Shown here one piece after another: positions 58,204-64,000 of a stretch of DNA of 64,000 bases. The stretch covers positions 93,160 through 157,159 of the forward strand of contig DATNNM010000015.1 of assembly GCA_035601835.1 (NCBI GenBank). Reading direction: 5' to 3'. The notes under the pieces are model-generated. The model made no database searches, was not told the origin of the DNA, and saw nothing but the letters and a program-made list of their open reading frames with translations. The translations under genes and the position numbers were made by a program. Position 1 is the stretch's first letter. Every line of letters begins with the position of its first letter. The stretch is from Candidatus Tumulicola sp. (GTDB lineage: Bacteria > Vulcanimicrobiota > Vulcanimicrobiia > Eremiobacterales > Eremiobacteraceae).

Positions 58204-59216
58204 ACTACCCCATCGACGTGACGGCATCAGGTGCAGTTGTCTTGGGGCCTGAAGTTATTTGCGACGGCTTTAGATCTGATAGAAAGATCAGAGTACAGAC
58301 GCATGTTCACGACGACCACATGGGTGGGTTCAATCGGTCTAAAGGCTACTGCGATGCCATAGTGTGCAGCCGAGAGACTCGTGCCCTTCTAGTTGCTGAG
58401 TTCGATGCGGACTTAAATCATCGCCCGGATTTGCTCGGAATTGATTTGGGCAACAACGTGAAGCTGAAAACCTCAAGTATCGAACTGTTGCCGAGTGAAC
58501 ACATACTTGGTAGCGCGCAGGCTGCAGTTACGACGGCAGATGGTTTGCGTCTAGGTTACTCTGGCGATTTTGGATGGCCTCTAAATGAGGTAATACAAGT
58601 CGAAGCCCTTGTTGTAGACAGCACATATGGCATCCCTCAACGAATTAGACACTATACTCAGGGCGATGCAAATGGGGCGTTTGTCAAACTGGTTGCGGAG
58701 TCATGTCGAACCGGGCCAGTTCATGTAAAGGCCTATCGGGGAACGATACAAAGAGCCTTGAAGCTGCTTTTTGGAGAGACCCTTACGCCAATTCTGGTTT
58801 CACCCGTCTTAATGCGCGACGTAAACGTATATCGGCATTTTGGCTACAGCATTCCTCCGCTCTGCGTTACAAGCAGCCACCAAGCGCATGCCGCAATGGA
58901 ACAGAAGAAATTCATAAGATTTTATGGCAAGTCCGATATCATACCAAGTCGGATTGAAGGCACAGAAATAGTGCTGAGTGGGTTCATGTCGGACCCATGT
59001 AGCCCCATCCAATGCTGGTCGCCAGGAAGATACACAATTGCCATGTCGGATCACGCGGATTTCAATGGGACTCTAGAATATGTGCGTGCGACTGGGGCAA
59101 AGTATGTGGTCACTGATAACACGCGCGCTTACGGCGTCGAGCTCGCCTTCCAAATACAACAGCGGCTAGGTATCGCTGCTACTTGGTCAAGCAACAGCGA
59201 ATCTCCACAATGGTGA
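58200..59216 (+). CDS. MBL-fold (beta-CASP-like) nuclease, third gene of the ParB-MBL operon
   Basis: A 338-residue metallo-hydrolase from GTG 58200. The metal motif is RVQTHVHDDHMGGF (HxHxDH, residues 35 to 40), followed by SSIELLPSEHILGSAQAAVTT (third His), GLRLGYSGDFGWP (Asp) and GRYTIAMSDHADFNGTLEYVRATGAKYVVTD (SDHAD, the last His). The HILGSAQ and SDHADF segments are those of the SNM1/Artemis/CPSF-type beta-CASP exonucleases. In the family the substrate is DNA or RNA ends. Coupled with two ParB-like genes it is a candidate DNA-cutting effector of the phosphorothioate island. Confidence 0.85.
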   Translation: MNYPIDVTASGAVVLGPEVICDGFRSDRKIRVQTHVHDDHMGGFNRSKGYCDAIVCSRETRALLVAEFDADLNHRPDLLGIDLGNNVKLKTSSIELLPSEHILGSAQAAVTTADGLRLGYSGDFGWPLNEVIQVEALVVDSTYGIPQRIRHYTQGDANGAFVKLVAESCRTGPVHVKAYRGTIQRALKLLFGETLTPILVSPVLMRDVNVYRHFGYSIPPLCVTSSHQAHAAMEQKKFIRFYGKSDIIPSRIEGTEIVLSGFMSDPCSPIQCWSPGRYTIAMSDHADFNGTLEYVRATGAKYVVTDNTRAYGVELAFQIQQRLGIAATWSSNSESPQW

Positions 59217-59354
59217 GTGCACTAAGAGTGAAAACCGCATTCGGATAGGAAACCAGGCTGCTTCTATCGCCCCGGGAGAATAACCGCAGCAGGTCAGACT
59301 GATTTTTTGTACCCCGCTAGATCATTGTACCGTATAAACTGCGTTGCTACGGTC

Positions 59355-59573
59355 TGGCTTAACTCAGCTGGTCCAAACGGCATCGGCAACTGTCCACAGG
59401 GCGACCTTGTGCGTTTGGAGTTCCGCGTCGAGCGTGCCGAGTTGCTCGACCCTGGGGCCGATGACGGCGCAGTAGCCGCGTGGTACTCATCCTTGTACCT
59501 GATCGCTTCGGTCGTGAATTCGCCTCTTTGGACCCTTCACCGATGTCTTGCACTCGATGAGCGTGATGCTGGT
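59355..59573 (-). pseudogene. Decayed PD-(D/E)XK nuclease fragment
   Basis: On the minus strand three frames joined by two frameshifts give TLIECKTSVKGPKR, EFTTEAIRYKDEYHA and GYCAVIGPRVEQLGTLDAEL followed by QTHKVALWTVADAVW and a stop. The IECKT is the ExK motif of restriction-type nucleases. The N-terminal part is missing. It is the remnant of a nuclease gene between the ParB/MBL operon and the DUF2075 gene. The remaining 59217 to 59354 shows nothing. Confidence 0.65.
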
Positions 59574-59597
59574 TCACGCACCGGCTGCCTGCTCACA

Positions 59598-61481
59598 TCA
59601 GTAACGACCGTTCGAGAGCCGGCCCCTCACAAACTCCTCTGTTTCGACGTCCATAAAATAGACGTAGCAACCTTTCATTCCGCGCGTCAGCAACACTCGA
59701 TACGTATTGCGGACATAGTTCACAAAGCTTTCCTTTGCTCGCTTTGTCACAAAGGAGTCTCGTGAAAACTCTTTGCGCCCGACCCACTCTCCAGTGGCTT
59801 TAGAGTAGGCTAGGTCCTTTCCGAAGATTACGCCGACGTAGTCGAACTCAAAACCCTGGGCTGTGTATATGCAGCCGATTTGCGACAGCCCGTTTGGGTC
59901 GGCGGCCCAAAAGGAGGACTGCGGGATCCCGTTCGCGAGGCGGCCCGCTTGGGGCCGCGCGTTCCAGGGGCGGTGAAATGTGCCGATCGCGACGTCGTCG
60001 ACCAATGTCCCATCCGGCTTTGGATCGGACCACGGCCAGCAAAAACCCGCTACCAGTCGTCCCGTGTACCCCTCATGCGCCCGCGCCTCGATCGCGGCGG
60101 CTAGCTCCTCGGGACTCTGCAGGACGCGGAACTCAAAGGCATCTGAGGCCTCAAATACCTCGTCGCGCGTCTCCCTGATCCCGAGTGTATTATCGACCCA
60201 TGAAACGAACGCTTCTGAGCCGGCGCATCTAAACTGAGTTTGCAGTTCTTCTTCCACCAGAGTCGCCTTGGCGTTTTCAGCTGCTCGCCGCACAAGTTCC
60301 GAGCTGCCTATCTCGCCTGGGCGTACAACCTGATGGTCGTCGATTAAGAAAACAGCTACCTTCGCTGCGTCGACGATCTCGCCAACCTGGTCCCGGTCGG
60401 ATCGATCGGATTTGGGCGTAAACCGGTTATTGCTTGACTCTCGAATCCGATGGGCCTCATCGCAAATGAGCACGTCGAGGGCGCCATCTTCTGCGTTTAC
60501 GAAGCTGTTGAAGTACTTGAACTGACTGGCCGCGCGCCTCCCAACTTCGCGACGCAGATTCTCCGTAAACGCTTTAGAGCCGGTTGCGTGCTGAACCGCA
60601 AAGTGCTCCTTTGCGAGCGTGGCCATAACGTTGACGGCGATAAGGGACTTCCCCGTTCCCGGCCCGCCTTTTACAAGGATCACAGCCTTTTTGGGGCCGT
60701 GGAAGCCCCTGCGGGCGTGGCCGAGTATCGTGTTATAGACAACGATCTGTTCGTCGAGAAGCGTGTAGACGTTGTTCCCTTGTATGATTTCCGAAACGTG
60801 ATCGAGCAACTTCTTGCTTGCCCGATATTTACTCTCGAGGACGCGCTGTAGAACTTCATCGCCGCCGCTCTCACTTACGCGCTCGCGGAGGTACGATGCA
60901 AGTTCTTCAGCCTGATTCCCTGCGAACATCGGGCAATCTGATAGCACAGCTTCGAATTTCTTGTCATGGAGCGGCGAAGATGGATCGTAACCCAGATTGT
61001 GAAGGTAGCTGCACGCTGAAAGACCGACTGGGGGATCCGGTTCATAGTAGACAGTCTGACTGTCCATGAGGTATTGCCGGTAGTGGCACGCCTGAACTGA
61101 GGGATGAGGAACTACTCGGTCTCGACCACCAAGATATGTGACCACGCATTCCTCAATATCGCACGCGTCGGCTTTGTCCCATTGCTTGAGCTCGATAATC
61201 ACCGCGTTGTCGCGTTTTTGCGCATCGCGACCCGTCAAGAGACAATCTAGCCTTGCCGACGACAACGGCAGCTGAAGCTCAAGGATAATGCCGTTGTTCG
61301 TAAGTCTCGCGAATTGCAAGTGGACGGAGAGCGCGGACAGAGAATTGCGCCACGACCGCATCTCAGAGACTGAGGGGAGATGGCCGAAGGCTCGTTGGAA
61401 GTTGAATTGGAGCTTGTCAGCGATCGTGTGACGAGCTGCATCATCAAAGAACTGCCGCGTACTGCCTACGTAAAGCTGCAT
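59598..61481 (-). CDS. Nuclease-helicase protein, DUF2075 type (Schlafen-like ATPase)
   Basis: A 627-residue protein. Residues 50 to 110 contain a PD-(D/E)XK-like site: LSSARLDCLLTGRDAQKRDNAVIIELKQWDKAD. The helicase/ATPase core starts with Walker A AVILVKGGPGTGKSLIAVNVMATL, Walker B ALDVLICDEAHRIRES, then AVFLIDDHQVV (motif III), LQTQFRCAGSEAFVSWVDNTLG (motif IV/Va) and VRNTYRVLLTRGMKGCYVYFMD (motif VI). This is the DUF2075 superfamily 1A architecture. In defence islands such proteins act as DNA/RNA nucleases or translocases. It is a plausible phosphorothioate-linked restriction component, by neighbourhood only. Confidence 0.85.
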   Translation of the reverse strand: MQLYVGSTRQFFDDAARHTIADKLQFNFQRAFGHLPSVSEMRSWRNSLSALSVHLQFARLTNNGIILELQLPLSSARLDCLLTGRDAQKRDNAVIIELKQWDKADACDIEECVVTYLGGRDRVVPHPSVQACHYRQYLMDSQTVYYEPDPPVGLSACSYLHNLGYDPSSPLHDKKFEAVLSDCPMFAGNQAEELASYLRERVSESGGDEVLQRVLESKYRASKKLLDHVSEIIQGNNVYTLLDEQIVVYNTILGHARRGFHGPKKAVILVKGGPGTGKSLIAVNVMATLAKEHFAVQHATGSKAFTENLRREVGRRAASQFKYFNSFVNAEDGALDVLICDEAHRIRESSNNRFTPKSDRSDRDQVGEIVDAAKVAVFLIDDHQVVRPGEIGSSELVRRAAENAKATLVEEELQTQFRCAGSEAFVSWVDNTLGIRETRDEVFEASDAFEFRVLQSPEELAAAIEARAHEGYTGRLVAGFCWPWSDPKPDGTLVDDVAIGTFHRPWNARPQAGRLANGIPQSSFWAADPNGLSQIGCIYTAQGFEFDYVGVIFGKDLAYSKATGEWVGRKEFSRDSFVTKRAKESFVNYVRNTYRVLLTRGMKGCYVYFMDVETEEFVRGRLSNGRY

Positions 61482-61567
61482 AGGGTCACCACAAGCGAAC
61501 GCGCACTGGCGAGGGAGTCGAACCAGCGGTTATCCGTGATTGGCGACGCAGAACCGCACGCTCTGCC

Positions 61568-62161
61568 CTATCTGGTCGTCTGGACTCGAAACAGGGCGCC
61601 GAAGCGCCCAAACTCTTTACGAGAGCGATAGCATTCCGTCGACGATCGGTTCTTGCCTCGTGCTCTTTCCAGCTCATCCGACAGCGCAGCCTCCCCGACC
61701 ACAAGGGCGCGCACGAACCCGGCGAACTTCCCCTCGGACAGGTATCCCTTGGCGGCCACGGCAAAGTCTAGTCCTTGATTGTGGGTGAAGAACCGGCCGG
61801 GTATCATCTCACCCCCCTCAATTATGAGCCCGTATCGGAGCCACGGGTAGACCTGTTTTGTTCGAATCGCTTTGGCCGAATAAGTGATCACATCGTGGGT
61901 GGTTAACTGGGTCTTGAACTCGATCGCGAGCAAGGGAGTAAAGAATGCGCCGCCCGGATCTTCACGCTCAACGCCAATGGCCAAATCTACTTGAAAAGCT
62001 CCGCTGCCCCGATTGGGTAAACGCGGTTTTTCTGCGGCCTCGATTCGCCGGTTTAGCGGCATCTCATAGTAGAGAGCTTCGTGAATCCGAGCCACGTACG
62101 ACAAACGGAGCGAGTTAACTGCGCTGGCGAACCTCTTGACAAGAGGTGATTCAACCGCCAT
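61568..62161 (-). CDS. PD-(D/E)XK nuclease-like hypothetical protein
   Basis: A 197-residue protein: ALYYEMPLNRRIEAAEKPRLPNRGSGAFQVDLAIGVEREDPGGAFFTPLLAIEFKTQLTTHDVITYSAKAIRTKQVYPWLRYGLIIEGG. D of FQVDLAIG and the ExK of AIEFKTQ (E-x-K) are spaced as in PD-(D/E)XK nucleases. The C-terminal part is basic and helical. It is 86 bp upstream of the DUF2075 gene on the same strand, so the two are likely one transcription unit. Confidence 0.65.
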   Translation of the reverse strand: MAVESPLVKRFASAVNSLRLSYVARIHEALYYEMPLNRRIEAAEKPRLPNRGSGAFQVDLAIGVEREDPGGAFFTPLLAIEFKTQLTTHDVITYSAKAIRTKQVYPWLRYGLIIEGGEMIPGRFFTHNQGLDFAVAAKGYLSEGKFAGFVRALVVGEAALSDELERARGKNRSSTECYRSRKEFGRFGALFRVQTTR

Positions 62162-62204
62162 GACTTCCCCTCGAAAAAGGCCTGTACTCGATGACTGAAA
62201 CCAT

Positions 62205-62933
62205 CTACTGCGTGACCCGAAAAATAAAATCTCCTATCCCCTCGTAAAACTCGTCCTTCGTATAGCGGCTTGGGTGCCGAACGGCGACAAAGAGTGGCTT
62301 CTCGGCGCGCGACCGATAAAGCTTTAACCCAGGGTCCCATGCCAATGGCTGCCCGGCGATAAATTGCCAAGTCGTTAGATACTCGTGACTGGTTCCGTAA
62401 AATACCACGGCCTTGCGAGACTTCTTGCGGACAATGTCGCAGATGCGCTCGCGCCTGAGCACCAGCCACTCTCGTTCGTATGTGTCGCGCTCCGCGAGGT
62501 ACCCAAAACATCGGCTCAACTTAGCGTAAGGCCAGTCCGTCCTACGTCGAGCTGGCAGCGGCATAAGCTCTAATAGGCAATGGTCACCGTTCGGTGCGCC
62601 CAAGAGCTGCGTCTGAAAGCTAGTCACGGCATGCTCGGCGATACTTTTTCCCTGCGATTTCAGAAGGATTCTGATAAGGCCGTTCCATGTCGGCTGCGGT
62701 TTTGGCGGATCTTTGAAGTATCCATACGTGTCTGGAAAGAGCCGCGAGTACTCTTGGAGGTCCTCGAGGTCTCGCTCGCCTCTCAGTTGCCATTTGTGAA
62801 GAATCGTCGCGAAGCTCTCAACTGTTTCGCGACCGCCCTCTTCTAACCCAATGAACAGGGTCTCCGCGGCCTCGTTGCCGTAGCCGTAGAACTTGCGCAT
62901 GTAGCGCTCCAATAGCTCGCAATCGATTTCCAC
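62205..62933 (-). CDS. Uracil-DNA-glycosylase-like fold protein
   Basis: A 242-residue protein (GTG start). TLFIGLEEGG resembles UDG motif A (IGxDPG-like) and HPSRYTKDEF resembles motif B (HPSP). Between them HCLLELMPLPARRRTDWPYAKLS would be a substrate-loop segment. The typical catalytic residues of the best-known families are not certain, so a repair or sensing role on modified bases is only a hypothesis. In this context it could detect or process damaged or modified DNA. Confidence 0.55.
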   Translation of the reverse strand: MEIDCELLERYMRKFYGYGNEAAETLFIGLEEGGRETVESFATILHKWQLRGERDLEDLQEYSRLFPDTYGYFKDPPKPQPTWNGLIRILLKSQGKSIAEHAVTSFQTQLLGAPNGDHCLLELMPLPARRRTDWPYAKLSRCFGYLAERDTYEREWLVLRRERICDIVRKKSRKAVVFYGTSHEYLTTWQFIAGQPLAWDPGLKLYRSRAEKPLFVAVRHPSRYTKDEFYEGIGDFIFRVTQ

Positions 62934-63013
62934 TTGTTGCCCTCGCTGAACGACGGGTGCGCTTGTTTGCGATGTGTCGCTCTATCGTAGGCTTGACGTG
63001 GTTGCTTCGCGGA

Positions 63014-63616
63014 TCACACGCCTAGGGCTTCCATCCACCTCACGTGATATGGTCGAACGCTACTTGCTCGCTCGGTTAGCGATCTATAATACTCCGTTAA
63101 CCCTTTCCACTCGTCGCCCTCAGAGATGGGTGTAGCCCCCCAGCCCAACGTGTCGCTTTTTAGCTCGTTGCAAGGCGTACAGGCGGCGACAAGATTATTT
63201 TGGTCATGCCAATCGCCGCCAAGCGACCCTGCATGAACGTGATCAACGCTCGGATAAACTCGGAGGGCGGCAGGATGCGTGCGGTCTACGGGCATGTGAT
63301 GACCGGGTGGGAATGGGAACTGTTCCGGGCACAGGCTTCCGATGAGCTCAATGACACCCGCTGCAACAAGTTTACGCTGACAGTAGCGGCATCGCCATTT
63401 ATCCCTCTTTAGCACTGGCGCCAAGATCGACGGACTCGTTGGCGGGCGGGGTGCGTGAGATGGTCGGTCGGTCGCCGTCACTGAATGAATAACGGGTGGC
63501 GGGACCGGGTCGTCAGGTGTGAACCTCAGAAGTTCGGCCTCCGCTTCGCCGTCTCGACGCTCCAATAGCAGTCGAACTGCAATTTCTAGTATGTCGGCGT
63601 CTTCAGTTTCAACCAT
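63014..63616 (-). CDS. HNH endonuclease
   Basis: A 200-residue protein. The HNH core lies at residues 80 to 160: RDKWRCRYCQRKLVAAG (first CxxC), SVDHVHAGSLGGDWHDQNNLVAACTPCNELKSD (H of DHV, N and the last CxxC with N and K). All four Cys and the His-Asn-His are present. The N-terminal 50 residues are acidic. It is likely a DNA nuclease, and the island setting suggests a defence role. The gene downstream of the partial right-edge gene overlaps it by 31 bp. Confidence 0.9.
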   Translation of the reverse strand: MVETEDADILEIAVRLLLERRDGEAEAELLRFTPDDPVPPPVIHSVTATDRPSHAPRPPTSPSILAPVLKRDKWRCRYCQRKLVAAGVIELIGSLCPEQFPFPPGHHMPVDRTHPAALRVYPSVDHVHAGSLGGDWHDQNNLVAACTPCNELKSDTLGWGATPISEGDEWKGLTEYYRSLTERASSVRPYHVRWMEALGV

Positions 63617-64000
63617 TTGCGCCGCGTTTCGACGGCGACTGTCGCTATACTTGGTGAGCCAAGGAGGACGATGGCGCCTCCGTTAGCGTCGGCGTCAATC
63701 GCTCGAGCCACCAGCGGTGACGTCAAATAGTCAAATGCCGCTCGGACGTCGGCGCGGGTGCAGCCGGTCTGCGCGCCCTGCTTCTCCAGCCAAGCGTCGA
63801 CCAGCATCATCGCCGCGTCTTCATTCAGGAGCGGCGCTTCTTCGCGCGGGCCCTCCTTCGCCGCCAGGACCTGTGCCTTCCAGCCCTCCTCCAGCAGCAC
63901 GTTCGCGATCGTGCGGACGCGCTTGGCCCGCCCGTGGCGGCGCTCCCACTCGATGTCGTCTAGGACGTTGCTTGCGCGGCCGGGGTCGAAGAGCGGGATC
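63586..64000 (-). CDS. Hypothetical protein, partial (N-terminus beyond the window)
   Basis: An open frame runs from the right edge to 63586 with 137 codons visible: IPLFDPGRASNVLDDIEWERRHGRAKRVRTIANVLLEEGWKAQVLAAKEGPREEAPLLNEDAAMMLVDAWLEKQGAQTGCTRADVRAAFDYLTSP. It has helical character, no known motif and no start codon needed at the edge. It overlaps the HNH gene by 31 bp on the same strand and may be cotranscribed. I do not recognise it. Confidence 0.55.
   Translation of the reverse strand, partial: IPLFDPGRASNVLDDIEWERRHGRAKRVRTIANVLLEEGWKAQVLAAKEGPREEAPLLNEDAAMMLVDAWLEKQGAQTGCTRADVRAAFDYLTSPLVARAIDADANGGAIVLLGSPSIATVAVETRRKWLKLKTPTY

Noticed and set aside
61500..61580. Possible tRNA on the minus strand (GGTTCGACTCC next to GGGCAGAGC)
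   Set aside because: T-arm stems do not pair, no acceptor match, and part of it is coding for the preceding gene's C-terminus.

Overview
The window looks like a chromosome segment of a high-GC, uncultured soil or rock bacterium. I favour Candidatus Eremiobacterota (WPS-2). The pointers are many secreted proteins with long Pro/Thr tails, a copper-amine-oxidase-N stalk protein, and a form I (CoxL motif AYRCSFR) aerobic CO dehydrogenase. Dormibacterota or another trace-gas-oxidising phylum is possible. No rRNA or other definitive marker is present, so the phylum is inference.

From 1 to about 47 kb the DNA is GC-rich ordinary chromosome: fumC (cut by the left edge), proline dehydrogenase, a GMC oxidoreductase, several VOC proteins, a cupredoxin, an oligopeptide-binding lipoprotein, an epimerase-SRPBCC fusion, a DUF4214 protein, a STAS/HxlR divergent pair with a palindromic operator, an ABC exporter, a PduO-type corrinoid adenosyltransferase, a glycosyltransferase/TPR pair, a class C serine hydrolase, msrA, a phosphoesterase, an XRE/nucleotidyltransferase toxin-antitoxin-like pair, and a coxM-coxS-coxL-coxG-coxI operon (41.9 to 36.7 kb, minus strand). 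The spaces between genes are full of REP-like palindromes. Read on their proper strand they start with GTAG and continue into one of several different perfect stems. They also sit inside the cox operon.

From 47.1 to 49.2 kb there is a boundary zone: a hicAB pair, three copies of a promoter/short-RNA/terminator unit, a truncated second hicA, and tRNA-like folds that all end in the same 3' sequence. The last REP is at 48.5 kb.

From 49.2 kb to the end is a visibly less GC-rich island with no REPs. It carries a DNA phosphorothioation operon (dndC-dndD-dndE-dndA, every junction a 4-bp overlap) followed by a membrane-anchored methyltransferase. On the other side of a decayed IS3 element lies a divergent three-gene operon (ParB-like, ParB-HTH-like, MBL/beta-CASP nuclease), again with 4-bp overlaps. 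Beyond it come a decayed nuclease, a nuclease-helicase fusion (DUF2075 type), a PD-(D/E)XK protein, a uracil-glycosylase-like protein, an HNH nuclease and a partial gene at the right edge. None of dndB, dndFGH, sspE or pbeABCD is visible. The ParB/ParB-HTH/beta-CASP cassette and the DUF2075 cluster are therefore candidates for the restriction arm of this phosphorothioate system, and are the most interesting content of the window.
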